The translations under genes and the position numbers were made by a program. A stretch of DNA of 64,000 nt, taken from Phenylobacterium zucineum HLK1. GTDB taxonomy: Bacteria; Pseudomonadota; Alphaproteobacteria; Caulobacterales; Caulobacteraceae. The DNA lies in contig NC_011144.1 in the NCBI RefSeq assembly GCF_000017265.1, positions 372,001-436,000 on the forward strand, in the 5' to 3' direction. Below are positions 9,658 through 19,219 of the stretch, piece by piece. Numbering within the stretch: the stretch's first letter is position 1; every line of letters starts with the position of its first letter. A model generated the notes under the pieces. It saw only the letters and a program-made list of their open reading frames with translations, ran no database searches and was not told the origin of the DNA.

Positions 9658-10584
9658 ATGCGTCTCGCCTTCCTCGGCACCCCCGACTTCGCCGTCCAGG
9701 CCCTCGCCGAAATCGTGGAGGCCGGCCACGAGGTGGCCTGCGTCTATTCCCAACCGCCCGCCCCGCGCGGGCGCGGCCACGAGCTGAGGCCCTCGCCGGT
9801 CCACGCCTATGCCGAGAGCCGTGGCATCCCGGTGCGCACGCCGGCCTCCATGCGCGATCCCGCCGAGATCGAGGCCTTCCGCGCGCTCGGCCTGGACGCG
9901 GCCGTGGTGGTCGCCTTCGGCCAGATCCTGCCGCGCGAGGTGCTGGAGGCGCCGCGTCTGGGTTCGTTCAACGTCCACGCCTCGCTGCTGCCGAGGTGGC
10001 GGGGGGCCGCGCCGATCCAGCGGGCGATCATGGCCGGCGACGCCGTCACCGGGGTCCAGGTGATGCGGATGACCGAGGGGCTGGACGAGGGGCCGGTGCT
10101 CTCCACCGCGACGGTGCGGATCGACGCCCTGGAAACCGCCGCCACCCTGCACGATCGGCTGGCCGCCGCCGGCGCCGGCCTGATCGTCGAGACCCTGGCC
10201 CAGATCGCGGCCGGGCGGGCGGTCGAGACGCCCCAGGCCGAGGCGGGCGTCACCTACGCCAAGAAGATCCGCCCGAAGGAGGCGCGGATCGACTGGACGC
10301 GCCCGGGTCCCGAGGTGGACCGCAAGATCCGCGGGCTCTCGCCCTTCCCGGGCGCCTGGTTCGAGTTGCCGACCGAGAAGGGCCCGGTGCGGGTGAAGGC
10401 GCTCTTGTCGGCGTTCGAGGACGCCGAGGGGCCGGCGGGCGAGACGCTGGACGACCGGCTGCTGGTGGGGACCGGGCACGGCGCGGTGCGCCTGCTGCGC
10501 GTGCAGCGCGAGGGGCGCGGGCCGCAGGACGCCGAGGCCTTCCTGCGCGGGACCGCCGTCCCCGCGGGCGTGAAGCTGTCCTGA
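9658..10584 (+). CDS. fmt: Methionyl-tRNA formyltransferase
   Basis: Formylates Met on the initiator tRNA using 10-formyl-tetrahydrofolate. The 308 residues show the N-terminal hydrolase fold ([16 protein letters not shown]), the [10 protein letters not shown] segment, and the active-site region [18 protein letters not shown] with catalytic Asn and His. The C-terminal OB-like tRNA-binding domain includes [11 protein letters not shown]. The stop overlaps the truA start as TGATG. Together with def, the window carries both enzymes of the formyl-methionine cycle. Confidence 0.97.
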   Translation: MRLAFLGTPDFAVQALAEIVEAGHEVACVYSQPPAPRGRGHELRPSPVHAYAESRGIPVRTPASMRDPAEIEAFRALGLDAAVVVAFGQILPREVLEAPRLGSFNVHASLLPRWRGAAPIQRAIMAGDAVTGVQVMRMTEGLDEGPVLSTATVRIDALETAATLHDRLAAAGAGLIVETLAQIAAGRAVETPQAEAGVTYAKKIRPKEARIDWTRPGPEVDRKIRGLSPFPGAWFELPTEKGPVRVKALLSAFEDAEGPAGETLDDRLLVGTGHGAVRLLRVQREGRGPQDAEAFLRGTAVPAGVKLS

Positions 10585-11321
10585 TGCCCCGCTACCGCCT
10601 CCTGATCGAATACGACGGCCGGCCGTTCAACGGCTTCCAGGCGCAGGACGGGCTGCCCACGATCCAGGGCGCCATCGAGCGGGCGGTGAAGGCGTTCTGC
10701 GGCGAGGACCTGCGCCTGCAGGCGGCGGGGCGGACCGACACCGGGGTGCACGCCCGGGGCCAGGTGGTGCACGTGGACCTCGCCAAGGACTGGCCGGCCG
10801 AGACCGTCCGCAACGCGCTGAACGCCCACCTCGTCCCCCAGCCGATCGCGGTGCTGGAGGCGAGCGTCGCGCCCGAGGGGTGGCACGCCCGCTTCTCGGC
10901 CAAGGAGCGGCGCTATCTCTACCGCATCCTCAACCGCATGGCGCCGCCGGCCCTGGACCAGGGGCGCGTGTGGCACGTGAAGAAGCCGTTGGACGCCGAG
11001 GCCATGCACGAGGCCGCCCAGGCGCTGGTGGGCCACCACGACTTCACCACCTTCCGCGACCTCGGCTGCCAGGCGAAGTCGCCGATGAAGACGCTGGACC
11101 TGGCCAGCGTGCGCCGCGAGGGCGACGAGGTGCTGCTGGAGTTCGCCTCGCGCTCGTTCCTGCACCGGCAGGTGCGCTCGATGACCGGAACCCTGGCCGA
11201 GGTCGGCGTCGGCCGCTGGACCAGGGCCGACCTCGTCGCGGCCCTGGAGGCCCGCGACCGCCGCGCCTGCGGGCCCGTGGCGCCGGCCGAGGGGCTCTAT
11301 TTGACAGGGGTGGCCTACTGA
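10584..11321 (+). CDS. truA: tRNA pseudouridine(38-40) synthase TruA
   Basis: 245 residues, the usual TruA length. The catalytic Asp sits in AAGRTDTGVHARGQVVH (about residues 48-64). Other family motifs are YDGRPFNGFQAQ near the N-terminus, RRYLYRI, and FLHRQVRSMTGTL near the C-terminus. The start at 10584 overlaps the fmt stop by one base, which argues for coupled translation and against longer upstream extensions. It modifies the anticodon stem-loop of tRNAs. Confidence 0.97.
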   Translation: MPRYRLLIEYDGRPFNGFQAQDGLPTIQGAIERAVKAFCGEDLRLQAAGRTDTGVHARGQVVHVDLAKDWPAETVRNALNAHLVPQPIAVLEASVAPEGWHARFSAKERRYLYRILNRMAPPALDQGRVWHVKKPLDAEAMHEAAQALVGHHDFTTFRDLGCQAKSPMKTLDLASVRREGDEVLLEFASRSFLHRQVRSMTGTLAEVGVGRWTRADLVAALEARDRRACGPVAPAEGLYLTGVAY

Positions 11322-11356
11322 CCGAGGGTCGCGCCCGCGCCGCCCGGAGGACCGCC

Positions 11357-11746
11357 TTGACCCGTACGCTCGTCCTCGCCGCGCTCTGCGCCCTGGCTGC
11401 GGCGCCCGCCGTCGCGGCGGACTGCCTTCCGCTGGGACGCACGGCGACCCTGACCGGCCAGGTCTACGCCTTCGAAGCCTTCGACGAAGCCGACGGCGAC
11501 ACCGCCGCCCGCGCCCGGGAGGTGGACTACCACGCCCTCGTCCTGCCCGCGCGGACGTGCATCGGCGGGGACCCGCACGTCTCCATCGTGCGCCTGGAGG
11601 GCGACGCCGGGATCCTGGCGGGCCAGGTGCAGCAGAAGGTGAGCGCCACCGGCGTCGTCTCGCGCAGCGCCGACCCGGACGCCGACCCGCCGTTCGTGAT
11701 GCGGCTGGAGCGCCTGGCGCCCGCCGCGGCCCCTCAGGCGAAGTAG
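11357..11746 (+). CDS. Secreted DUF4431-like protein
   Basis: 129 residues from a TTG start chosen because CGGAGG lies 7 bases upstream and it gives a clean signal peptide (TRTLVLAALCALAAAPAVAA). The mature protein begins with Cys-Leu-Pro and carries TLTGQVYAFEAF and RTCIGGDPHVSIVRLEG, which resemble small periplasmic DUF4431 proteins. The two cysteines could form a disulfide. The gene overlaps the end of the convergent dapE by 13 bases. Function unknown; the family assignment is from memory and moderate. Confidence 0.6.
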   Translation: MTRTLVLAALCALAAAPAVAADCLPLGRTATLTGQVYAFEAFDEADGDTAARAREVDYHALVLPARTCIGGDPHVSIVRLEGDAGILAGQVQQKVSATGVVSRSADPDADPPFVMRLERLAPAAAPQAK

Positions 11747-12876
11747 CGGGCGATGATGGCGGCGTAGACGGCCTGCAGGCGGCGGATCTCGTCCACCGGC
11801 GCGCGCTCGTCCACCTGGTGCATGGTGCGGCCGACGAGGCCCACCTCGACGACGGGGCACAGCGCCCGGATGAAGCGGGCGTCGGACGTCCCGCCCGAGG
11901 TGGAGAGCTCGGGCTCGGCGCCGGTGACGTCCTTGACGGCCGCCGCCACCAGCTCGGTGAACGGGCCGCGCTCGGTCAGGAACGCCTCGCCGCTGATCTG
12001 GGGCGTGACGGTGACCTTGCCCTTGAAGCCGTCGGCCGCCTTCCGCGCCTCGGCCGCGATCCAGTCGGCCAGCGCCTGGCCGGTGTGGTTCGGATTGAAG
12101 CGGATGTTGAGCCGCGCCTTCGCCGTGCCGGGGATCACGTTCGTCGCCGTGTTCGGCACGTCGATCATGGTCACTTCCAGGTTCGAGGGCTGGAACTCGG
12201 GGTAACCCTCGTCCAGCGCCCGATCCTGCAGGGCCGCCAGCAGGCGAACCAGCACCGGGACCGGGTTGGCCGCCCGGTGCGGATAGGCCACGTGCCCCTG
12301 GATTCCCTCGACAAGGATCTCGGCGTTGATCGAGCCGCGCCGGCCCACCTTGACCATGTCGCCGAACGACTCGGCCGAGGTCGGCTCGCCCACCACGCAG
12401 TGGTCGATGGCCTCGCCCTCGGCCAGCAGCGCCTCGACGACCTTCTTGGTGCCGTGGGTGGCCACGCCCTCCTCGTCGCCGGTGATCAGGAACGAGACCG
12501 AGCCCGTCACCCGGCCGGCGGCGATCGCCTCGGCGGCGGCCGCGGCGAAGGCGGCGATGGCGCTCTTCATGTCGACGGCGCCGCGGCCGATCAGGACCCC
12601 GTCCACCACGTCGGCGGCGAAGGCGTCCTTGGACCAGGCGGCCGCGTCGCCCACCGGCACCACGTCGGTGTGACCGGCGAAGCAGAGGTTCGGCCGGGCG
12701 GTCCCGTAGCGGGCGTAGAGATTCTCGATCTCGCCGAACCGCATCCGGCGGCAGGCGAAGCCCAGCCCTGCGAGGGTGCGTTCGACCACGTCCATGGCTC
12801 CCTCGTCGGCGGGCGTGACGGAGGGCTTGCGGATCAGCTCGCGGGAAAGCTCGACGGCGTCTATGGCGGCGCTCAT
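11734..12876 (-). CDS. dapE: Succinyl-diaminopimelate desuccinylase
   Basis: M20-family di-zinc enzyme of the succinylase branch of lysine/meso-diaminopimelate synthesis. The 380 residues include the metal and catalytic motifs FAGHTDVVPVG (His and Asp), GAVDMKSAIAAF (bridging Asp) and ITGDEEGVATHGTKKV (catalytic Glu). The C-terminal TMHQVDERAPV carries the last metal His. dapD, for an earlier step, lies 2.5 kb away on the same strand but in a separate unit. The start is divergent from a cupin gene with only 44 bases between. Confidence 0.96.
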   Translation of the reverse strand: MSAAIDAVELSRELIRKPSVTPADEGAMDVVERTLAGLGFACRRMRFGEIENLYARYGTARPNLCFAGHTDVVPVGDAAAWSKDAFAADVVDGVLIGRGAVDMKSAIAAFAAAAAEAIAAGRVTGSVSFLITGDEEGVATHGTKKVVEALLAEGEAIDHCVVGEPTSAESFGDMVKVGRRGSINAEILVEGIQGHVAYPHRAANPVPVLVRLLAALQDRALDEGYPEFQPSNLEVTMIDVPNTATNVIPGTAKARLNIRFNPNHTGQALADWIAAEARKAADGFKGKVTVTPQISGEAFLTERGPFTELVAAAVKDVTGAEPELSTSGGTSDARFIRALCPVVEVGLVGRTMHQVDERAPVDEIRRLQAVYAAIIARYFA

Positions 12877-12920
12877 GCCGCCGCATTACCTGCCATTGGG
12901 ACGCGAGGCGAGGGGGGACC

Positions 12921-13379
12921 ATGCCGAGGATCGACATCGAGACGCTGGAGACGCGCTCGGGCTGCAGCTATCCGCACCCGTTCAAGGAGGTCTGCCTGGG
13001 GGCGACATGGCGCAAGCTGGGGGACGCGGCGGGTCTGACCGACTTCGGCGTCAACCTCGTGCGCCTGCCGCCCGGCAAGTGGGCCAGCCAGCGCCATTGG
13101 CACACCCACGAGGACGAGTTCGTCTGGGTGCTGGAGGGCGAGGTGGTGCTGGTCGAGGACGGCGGCGAGACCGTGCTGCGGGCCGGCGACTGCGCGGCAT
13201 GGAAGGCGGGCGTTCCCGACGGCCACCATCTGCAGAACCGCAGCGGCGCGGACGCGGTCTATCTGGAGGTCGGCTCGCGCCGCCCCGACACCGACGCCTG
13301 CGACTATCCCGACATCGACATGGTGGCGGGCCCCGACGGCTATCGGCATCGCGACGGCCGGCCCTATCCGGAGGACTGA
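12921..13379 (+). CDS. Cupin domain protein, first of a tandem pair
   Basis: 152 residues. The conserved cupin barrel has motif 1 QRHWHTHEDEFVWVLEGE (His-x-His and Glu metal ligands) and motif 2 AGVPDGHHLQNRS with its His. It starts MPRIDIE, as does the next gene, and ends in a shared PDIDMV...YRHRDG.PY tail. A GAGGGG Shine-Dalgarno sequence precedes the ATG. The metal and substrate are unknown; such single-domain cupins are often annotated as sugar- or dioxygenase-like. It is divergent from dapE. Confidence 0.85.
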   Translation: MPRIDIETLETRSGCSYPHPFKEVCLGATWRKLGDAAGLTDFGVNLVRLPPGKWASQRHWHTHEDEFVWVLEGEVVLVEDGGETVLRAGDCAAWKAGVPDGHHLQNRSGADAVYLEVGSRRPDTDACDYPDIDMVAGPDGYRHRDGRPYPED

Positions 13380-13383
13380 GTCC

Positions 13384-13860
13384 ATGCCCAGGATCGACAT
13401 CGAGGCCGCCCCGACCCGGTTCGGCACGGCCTATCCGCCGCCTCACGACACGCCGTGCCGCGAGCGCCGCCGCTGGAAGCTGGGGGACGCGGCGGGCCTG
13501 ACCCAGTTCGGCGTGAACCTGATGCGCCTGCCGCCCGGCGCCTGGACCAGCCAGCGCCACTGGCATACGGCCGAGGACGAATTCGTCTGGGTGGTCGAGG
13601 GCGAGGTGGTGCTGGTGGACGATTCCGGCGCGCACGTGCTGCGGGCCGGCGACTGCGCGGGCTTTCCCGCCGGCGCGCCGAACGGCCATCACATCCAGAA
13701 CCGCTCGGACCGCGAGGCGGTGCTGCTGGAGGTCGGCTCGCGCCGGCCGGCCGAGGACCATTGCGACTATCCCGACCTCGACATGATCGTCGGGCCCGAC
13801 AACGTCTACCGCCATCGGGACGGGACGCCGTACGAGACGGACGCGGGGCGAAAGCGTTAG
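13384..13860 (+). CDS. Cupin domain protein, second of a tandem pair
   Basis: 158 residues, clearly paralogous to the preceding protein over the full length: same MPRIDIE start, [22 protein letters not shown], and same C-terminal tail. It begins 4 bases after the first gene stops. Motif 1 reads [18 protein letters not shown]. Compared with the first copy, one nearby His is Ala, but the core His-x-His and Glu remain. Motif 2 is [12 protein letters not shown]. The pair is a local tandem duplication, and both copies keep cupin metal ligands, so they may form a hetero-oligomer or have split substrates. Confidence 0.85.
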   Translation: MPRIDIEAAPTRFGTAYPPPHDTPCRERRRWKLGDAAGLTQFGVNLMRLPPGAWTSQRHWHTAEDEFVWVVEGEVVLVDDSGAHVLRAGDCAGFPAGAPNGHHIQNRSDREAVLLEVGSRRPAEDHCDYPDLDMIVGPDNVYRHRDGTPYETDAGRKR

Positions 13861-13895
13861 GAGCCCGACCTCTTCCGCCACCCGAAGGACGACAG

Positions 13896-14417
13896 ATGAC
13901 CCCCGATCCGCGCGATCCGGCCACGGCCGGCTTCACCCTCAACCAGACCATGCTGCGCGTCCGCGACCCCGAGGCCTCGGTGGCCTTCTACCGCGACGTG
14001 CTGGGGATGACCCTGCTGCAGAAGCTGGACTTCCCGCCGATGAAGTTCTCGCTCTACTTCATGGCCTATCTGGCGGACGGCGAGATGATCCCGGACGATC
14101 CGGCCGAGCGGGCGCGGTTCATCTTCAGCCGCGAGACGACGCTGGAGCTGACCCACAACTGGGGGACCGAGAGCGATCCGGACTTCGCCGGCTATCACAG
14201 CGGCAACGACGCGCCGCGCGGCTTCGGGCACCTGGGGATCAGCGTGCCGGACGTGGACGCGGCCTGCGCCCGCTTCGAGACCCTGGGCGTGCCGTTCCGC
14301 AAGCGGCCGAACGACGGGGCGATGAAGGGCATCGCCTTCATCACCGACCCGGACGGCTATTGGATCGAGATCCTGTCGCCCAACTCGATGACCGGCGTGG
14401 TGCGCGCGGGAGCGTAG
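13896..14417 (+). CDS. gloA: Lactoylglutathione lyase (glyoxalase I)
   Basis: Converts the methylglyoxal-glutathione hemithioacetal to S-lactoylglutathione. The 173 residues carry ligands in the eukaryote-like pattern: Gln in LNQTMLRV, Glu in LELTHNWG, His in [12 protein letters not shown] and Glu in [10 protein letters not shown]. coli GloA has His at the first position and is Ni-dependent; Gln there, with the longer chain, matches the Zn-type class including the human enzyme. The start at 13896 lies 36 bases after the second cupin, so the three may be co-transcribed. Confidence 0.93.
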   Translation: MTPDPRDPATAGFTLNQTMLRVRDPEASVAFYRDVLGMTLLQKLDFPPMKFSLYFMAYLADGEMIPDDPAERARFIFSRETTLELTHNWGTESDPDFAGYHSGNDAPRGFGHLGISVPDVDAACARFETLGVPFRKRPNDGAMKGIAFITDPDGYWIEILSPNSMTGVVRAGA

Positions 14418-14426
14418 GCAGCCCCC

Positions 14427-15356
14427 TCAGAACGTGTACAGGATCGAGGCGCGGGTCGTGGTGTCGAGGTCGGAGCGGGCGACCCGGGCGTCGCGCTCGT
14501 ACTGCATGTTGTAGGAGAGCCGGCCCTTCAGGGGGCCGAACAGCAGGGTCTCGAGGGCCGTGATCGACTTGGCGCTGGTCTGCTGCTCGTCGGCGTAGAC
14601 GGCCGCCTCCTGGGAGAGGGTGACGCGCTCGGTGGGCAGCCAGCGGATGTTGAGGCTGGCGCGGCCGGCGGCGGCCCTCTCCTCGCCGAACTCGCGGGTC
14701 TCGGTCAGGCGCAGGGCGGGGCCAAGGTCGACGGCGATCTTCAGCTCTTCGGAACGGGCGAGCTGGACGCCCAGGCCCGCGCCCACCGTGTAGCGTCGCT
14801 CCACGCCCAGGAACCGGTCGTGCTCGTACTGGGCGAGGCCGAAGGCGTAGCGCTGGGGCGAGAGCCGCGCCCGGGGTTCGTAGGCCAGGCTGAGGCGCTG
14901 GGTGCTCGCCCGGCCGTCGGTCTCCTGGTAGTCGCCGCGCCAGGTCAGCCGCTGGGACCACCCGGGGGCGAGGCGCGAGACGTCGATCACGCCGTAGCCG
15001 CCCACCGTCTCGGTGCGCCCCTGGGCGATCGCTCCGCCCAGCTCGATCGAGCCCTTCCAGACGGCTTCGTCGAGGGAGGCGGCGGCCGGCGCGGCCGCCG
15101 CGGCGACCTCGAGCGCAGGTTCGGGTTCAGGCCCGGCGGGTCCGGCGGCCAGATCGGCCGCGAGGGCGTCGATCTCGTCCAGGCTGTCCGGATTGGCCTG
15201 CCGGGCGACCGACAGCACCGTGGCGAGCACCGCCGGGTCCTCCCGTGCGGCGGCGCTGGCGATCATCGCCCGCACCGGGTCCGGCAGGGGCGCGGCGTCG
15301 GCGGCGGGGGCGGCGAGGACGAGGAGGCTGGCGGCGACGGCGGCGGTGCGGCGCAT
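14427..15356 (-). CDS. DUF481 family outer-membrane protein
   Basis: 309 residues with a signal peptide ending APAADA. A proline/alanine-rich N-terminal part (to about residue 95) is followed by a C-terminal β-barrel region of alternating hydrophobic strands (GSIELGGAIAQGRTETVGGYG, QRYAFGLAQYEHDRF), ending in Phe. This is the layout of the DUF481 family (YdiY-like, salt-induced outer-membrane proteins). The start overlaps the dapD stop (TGATG), so the gene is the last of an argB-HAD-dapD-DUF481 operon. Function unknown. Confidence 0.82.
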   Translation of the reverse strand: MRRTAAVAASLLVLAAPAADAAPLPDPVRAMIASAAAREDPAVLATVLSVARQANPDSLDEIDALAADLAAGPAGPEPEPALEVAAAAAPAAASLDEAVWKGSIELGGAIAQGRTETVGGYGVIDVSRLAPGWSQRLTWRGDYQETDGRASTQRLSLAYEPRARLSPQRYAFGLAQYEHDRFLGVERRYTVGAGLGVQLARSEELKIAVDLGPALRLTETREFGEERAAAGRASLNIRWLPTERVTLSQEAAVYADEQQTSAKSITALETLLFGPLKGRLSYNMQYERDARVARSDLDTTTRASILYTF

Positions 15357-16174
15357 CAGTCCCGGAGCAGCTCGTTGATCGAGGTCTTGGAGCGGGTGCG
15401 CTCGTCCACCCGCTTCATGATCACCGCGCAGTAGGTCGAAGGCAGCGACGGGTCGGTGGGGTTGGGCCGCGAGCCCGAGACCACCACGGAATAGGGCGGC
15501 ACCTCGCCGGTGAAGGTCTCACCCGTGCGGCGGTCGACGATCGGGGTGGTGGAGGTGATGAACACGCCCATCGAGAGCACGCTGCCCTCGCGGACGATCA
15601 CGCCCTCGGCCACCTCGGCCCGGGCGCCGATGAAGCAGTTGTCCTCGATGATGGTGGGGTTGGCCTGCAGCGGCTCCAGCACGCCGCCGAGCCCCGCGCC
15701 GCCCGAGATGTGGCAGTTCTTCCCGACCTGGGCGCACGAGCCGACGGTGGCCCAGGTGTCCACCATGGTCCCTTCGCCGACGTAGGCGCCGACGTTCACG
15801 AAGGACGGCATCAGCACCACGCCCTTCGAGATGAAGGCGCTCTTGCGGACGATGGCGCCGGGCACGGCGCGGAAGCCGGCCTGCTCGAAGCGCGCGGCGT
15901 CCCAGCCGTCGAACTTCAGCGGGACCTTGTCCCAGTAGGGACCGGGCTCCATCACCACGTTGGGGTTGAGGCGGAAGGACAGCAGGATCGCCTGCTTCAC
16001 CCACTGATGGGTGGTCCAGGCGCCGTCCGCGCCGCGCTCGGCCACCCGCAGGCGGCCGGAATCGAGCTGTTCCAGGACTTCGCGCACCGCGTCGGCGACG
16101 GCGCCGGTGGTGGCGGCGGAAATCCCGTCGCGGGCCTCCCAGGCCTGTTCGATCGTGCTCTTCAGGTCGGACAT
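15356..16174 (-). CDS. dapD: Tetrahydrodipicolinate N-succinyltransferase
   Basis: Transfers succinyl from succinyl-CoA to tetrahydrodipicolinate in lysine/meso-DAP synthesis. 272 residues, the family length. The N-terminal helical domain ([16 protein letters not shown]) precedes a left-handed β-helix with hexapeptide repeats ([34 protein letters not shown]). It overlaps both neighbours by one base (TGATG), which indicates translational coupling. dapE, the next-but-one step, is nearby but not in the same operon. Confidence 0.97.
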   Translation of the reverse strand: MSDLKSTIEQAWEARDGISAATTGAVADAVREVLEQLDSGRLRVAERGADGAWTTHQWVKQAILLSFRLNPNVVMEPGPYWDKVPLKFDGWDAARFEQAGFRAVPGAIVRKSAFISKGVVLMPSFVNVGAYVGEGTMVDTWATVGSCAQVGKNCHISGGAGLGGVLEPLQANPTIIEDNCFIGARAEVAEGVIVREGSVLSMGVFITSTTPIVDRRTGETFTGEVPPYSVVVSGSRPNPTDPSLPSTYCAVIMKRVDERTRSKTSINELLRD

Positions 16175-16836
16175 CAGGCGGCCCCCTTCACGTGCGCGCC
16201 CATCAGGAAGGGCGCGAGCCTGTCGGTCTTGTGGTGGACGAACGGCGCCTCGCAGGCGGGCGCGTGCGGGCCGACCAGCACGGTGGTCATGCCCAGGCCC
16301 GCGGCGGGCTCCAGGTTGCGCTGGGAATCCTCGAAGAAGGCGGTCCCGGCCGGGTCCACGTCGTGGGCCGCGCTCATCCGGGCGAAGGCCTCGGGGCTGG
16401 GCTTGGGCTCGTAGCCGGCCCGGCCGATGTGGAAGACGTCCTCGAACAGGTCGGCCAGGCCCAGGCGCTTCAGCACCCGCTCGGCGTGGACGTCGTCGGC
16501 GTTGGTGAAGATCAGCCGCCGGCCCGGCAGCCGCTCCAGGGCGCGCAGCATCTGCGGATCGTGGGCCAGCATCTCGAGCGAGATGTCGTGGAAGATCGCG
16601 TGGAACTCCAGCGGGTCGACGCCGTGGTTCAGCATCATGCCCTTCAGGGTCAGCCCGTGCTCGGCGAGATAGGCCTTCTGCAGCGCGAAGGCCTCGTCGT
16701 GCGGCAGGCCGGTGACCTTCTGCACGAAGCCGGTCATCCGCCGGACCACCTCGTCCATGAAGCCGGAGTCGGCCGGGTAGAGGGTGTTGTCCAGGTCGAA
16801 CAGCCAGGTGTCGACATGGGTGAGGTCGGCGCTCAC
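16174..16836 (-). CDS. Pyrimidine 5'-nucleotidase (HAD superfamily)
   Basis: 220 residues with HAD motif 1 [16 protein letters not shown] (nucleophile Asp and second Asp), motif 2 IFTNAD, the Lys region [11 protein letters not shown] and motif 4 AFFEDSQRN. The DNTLYP signature marks the SDT1-like pyrimidine nucleotidase group. The GTG start overlaps the argB stop (GTGA), and the stop overlaps the dapD start. A link to amino-acid biosynthesis is not obvious, but the operon position is common in this bacterial group. Confidence 0.87.
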   Translation of the reverse strand: MSADLTHVDTWLFDLDNTLYPADSGFMDEVVRRMTGFVQKVTGLPHDEAFALQKAYLAEHGLTLKGMMLNHGVDPLEFHAIFHDISLEMLAHDPQMLRALERLPGRRLIFTNADDVHAERVLKRLGLADLFEDVFHIGRAGYEPKPSPEAFARMSAAHDVDPAGTAFFEDSQRNLEPAAGLGMTTVLVGPHAPACEAPFVHHKTDRLAPFLMGAHVKGAA

Positions 16837-17762
16837 CGGCAGATCAGGGTCCCCGCCCCGTGCTCGGTGAACAGCTCGACCAGCATGGCGTGGGGGCGGC
16901 GGCCGTCCAGGATGACCACGGCCTCGACGCCCGCCTCGACCGCGGCGATTGCGGTCTCGAGCTTGGGGATCATGCCGCCGGTGGCGACGCCGTCCGCGAT
17001 GGCCGCCCGGGCCTCGTCCACGGTGAGCTGGCGCATCAGCTCGCCGTCCTTGTCGAGCACCCCGGCGACGTCGGTGAGCAGCAGCATGCGCTTGGCGCCC
17101 AGCGCCCCGGCCAGGGCGCCGGCCACGGTGTCGGCGTTGACGTTGTAGGTCTCGCCCGTCGCCGAGACGCCGATCGGCGCCACGACCGGGATGTAGTCGT
17201 CCTCGGCGTGGATCAGGGCCTTGAGCAGGGTGGTGTCCACATGCTTCGGCTCGCCCACGTAGCCCAGGTCGACCACCTTCTCGATCTGGGAGCCGGGGTC
17301 CTTCTTGGTGCGGGCGACCTTCTCGACGGTGAGCAGGCGGGCGTCCTTGCCCGACAGGCCCACGCCGCGCACCTCGGCCTCGGCGCCGGCCTGGGTGATC
17401 CAGTTGGCGATTTCCTTGTTGATGGCGCCCGACAGCACCATCTCGGCGACCTCCATGGTGGCCGCGTCGGTGACCCGCAGGCCGTCCACGAAGGTGGACT
17501 TCACCCCCGCCCGCTCCAGCATGGCCGAGATCTGCGGGCCGCCGCCGTGGACGACCACGGGATGCAGGCCCAGCATCTTCAGCAGGACGACGTCGGCGGC
17601 GAACAGCTTGGCCACCTGTTCCTCGCCCATGGCGTGGCCGCCGTATTTGATGACCACGGTCTCGCGGTCGTAGATCTGGATGTAGGGCAGGGCCTCGGCC
17701 AGCGTCTTGGCGGTCGCCCAGCCCTGACCTTCGTTGGCTTGGCCCTCAGTGGTCTCGCTCAC
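16833..17762 (-). CDS. argB: Acetylglutamate kinase
   Basis: Second step of arginine synthesis. Motifs: [10 protein letters not shown] (phosphate loop), [14 protein letters not shown] (substrate loop), [17 protein letters not shown] and [25 protein letters not shown]. The chosen GTG start at 17762 gives 309 residues and begins SETTEGQ..., matching family length; an ATG at 17825 would add 21 unusual residues but cannot be excluded. First gene of an overlapping four-gene unit. It is divergent from the amidohydrolase at 17875. Confidence 0.95.
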   Translation of the reverse strand: MSETTEGQANEGQGWATAKTLAEALPYIQIYDRETVVIKYGGHAMGEEQVAKLFAADVVLLKMLGLHPVVVHGGGPQISAMLERAGVKSTFVDGLRVTDAATMEVAEMVLSGAINKEIANWITQAGAEAEVRGVGLSGKDARLLTVEKVARTKKDPGSQIEKVVDLGYVGEPKHVDTTLLKALIHAEDDYIPVVAPIGVSATGETYNVNADTVAGALAGALGAKRMLLLTDVAGVLDKDGELMRQLTVDEARAAIADGVATGGMIPKLETAIAAVEAGVEAVVILDGRRPHAMLVELFTEHGAGTLICR

Positions 17763-17874
17763 CCGTCCGCCGCTCCGCCTGGAAATCGTGCGGGTCCCGA
17801 TAGCGGACGCGGGTTCCCCTGTCACGCAGCCCGGGGCGTGCTAAGCGGGAAACGGACCTGAAACGGGGGATCGC

Positions 17875-19146
17875 ATGCGCAAGGGATTCGGAATGGCGGC
17901 GCTGGCCGCCGCGGCCATGCTGGCGGGCGGCGCCAGCGCGGGGACGGTGGCGGTGACGGCGGACCGGCTGCTCGACCCGGCCAGCGGCCGCTATGTCGAA
18001 CGCCCCATGATCGTCATCGTGGACGGCAAGGTGGCCCAGGTCGGCAAGGCGGGCGACGCGGTCCCGGCCGGCGCCGAGCGGGTGGACCTGCCGGGGGTGA
18101 CCCTGCTGCCCGGCCTGATCGACATGCACGTCCACCTGACAAGCGTGGCCAGCATCGGCGGCTACAACTACCTGCAGTACTCCGACGCCTTCTGGCCGGT
18201 GGTGGCGACGAAGCACGCCAGGGACACCCTGGAGGCCGGCTTCACGACGGTGCGGAACGTGGGCTCGGAGTTCTATTCCGACGTCGGCCTGCGCGAGGCG
18301 ATCGACGAGGGCTATGTGCCGGGCCCGCGCATCGTCAGCGCCGCCTATGCGATCAGCGCCACGGGCGGCCACTGCGACTCCACCTTCTTCCCGCCGTCGA
18401 TGGACGAGAAGAGCCCCTACCTGGCCGACAGCGTCGAGCAGGGGCGCGAGGCCGTGCGGCGGCTGAAGAAGTACGGCGCCCAGGTCATCAAGGTGTGCGC
18501 CACGGGCGGGGTCTTCTCGCGCGGCGCCTCGGTGGGCGCCCAGCAGCTGGCGGTGGAGGAGCTGAAGGCCATCGCCGACGAGGCGCACATGGCCGGCATG
18601 AAGGTCGCCGCGCACGCCCACGGCGCCGACGGCATCAAGGCCGCGATCCGGGCCGGCATCGACACCATCGAGCACGTCAGCCTGGTGGACGACGAGGGCA
18701 TCCGCCTCGCCAAGGAGCGCGGGACCTGGTTCGGCATGGACATCTACAACACCGACTACACCCAGGCCGAAGGCAAGAAGAACGGCGTGCTGGAGGCGAA
18801 CCTGGCCAAGGATCGCGAGGTGGCCGAGATCCAGCGCGAGAACTTCCGCAAGAGCCTGAAGGCCGGGGTCCGCCACGTCTATGCGACGGACGCAGGGATC
18901 TATCCGCACGGCCAGAACGCCCGCCAGTTCGCGGTGATGGTGCGCTATGGGGCCACGCCCCTGCAGGCCATCCAGGCCGCCACGGTCAACGCCGCTGAGG
19001 CGCTGGGCCGGAACGACGTGGGCCTGGTGGCGCCCGGCCGCTTCGGCGACCTCGTGGGCGTGAAGGGCGACCCGCTGGCCGACGTGCGGGTGCTGGAGGC
19101 GCCGGTGTTCGTGATGAAGGGCGGCGAGGTGGTGAAGCGCCAGTAG
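17875..19146 (+). CDS. Secreted amidohydrolase-family metal-dependent hydrolase
   Basis: 423 residues with a signal peptide ending GGASAG. The amidohydrolase core shows LLPGLIDMHVHLT (first metal His pair), VKVAAHAHGADGIKAA and DTIEHVSLVDDEG (later metal His residues), and YATDAGIYPHG with the catalytic Asp. The Lys in AQVIKVCATGG may be the carbamylated bridging residue. It resembles periplasmic Xaa-Pro or imidazolonepropionase-like members. Substrate unknown, probably a dipeptide or lactone. Convergent with the acyl-CoA dehydrogenase, with a hairpin between. Confidence 0.88.
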   Translation: MRKGFGMAALAAAAMLAGGASAGTVAVTADRLLDPASGRYVERPMIVIVDGKVAQVGKAGDAVPAGAERVDLPGVTLLPGLIDMHVHLTSVASIGGYNYLQYSDAFWPVVATKHARDTLEAGFTTVRNVGSEFYSDVGLREAIDEGYVPGPRIVSAAYAISATGGHCDSTFFPPSMDEKSPYLADSVEQGREAVRRLKKYGAQVIKVCATGGVFSRGASVGAQQLAVEELKAIADEAHMAGMKVAAHAHGADGIKAAIRAGIDTIEHVSLVDDEGIRLAKERGTWFGMDIYNTDYTQAEGKKNGVLEANLAKDREVAEIQRENFRKSLKAGVRHVYATDAGIYPHGQNARQFAVMVRYGATPLQAIQAATVNAAEALGRNDVGLVAPGRFGDLVGVKGDPLADVRVLEAPVFVMKGGEVVKRQ

Positions 19147-19156
19147 CCTCGCAGGT

Positions 19157-19195
19157 CGTCATCCCGGGTGCGCTGACGCGAACGGCGGGATGACG
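19157..19195. repeat. CGTCATCCCG/CGGGATGACG hairpin
   Basis: A perfect 10-bp inverted repeat (19157-19166 and 19186-19195) lies in the 73-base gap between two convergent genes. It has the same arms as the hairpin after recR at 4074-4111. It probably serves as a bidirectional terminator or is a dispersed REP-like element. Confidence 0.7.
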
Positions 19196-19219
19196 CGCCA
19201 GGGGAGGCAGCCAGGGCCG

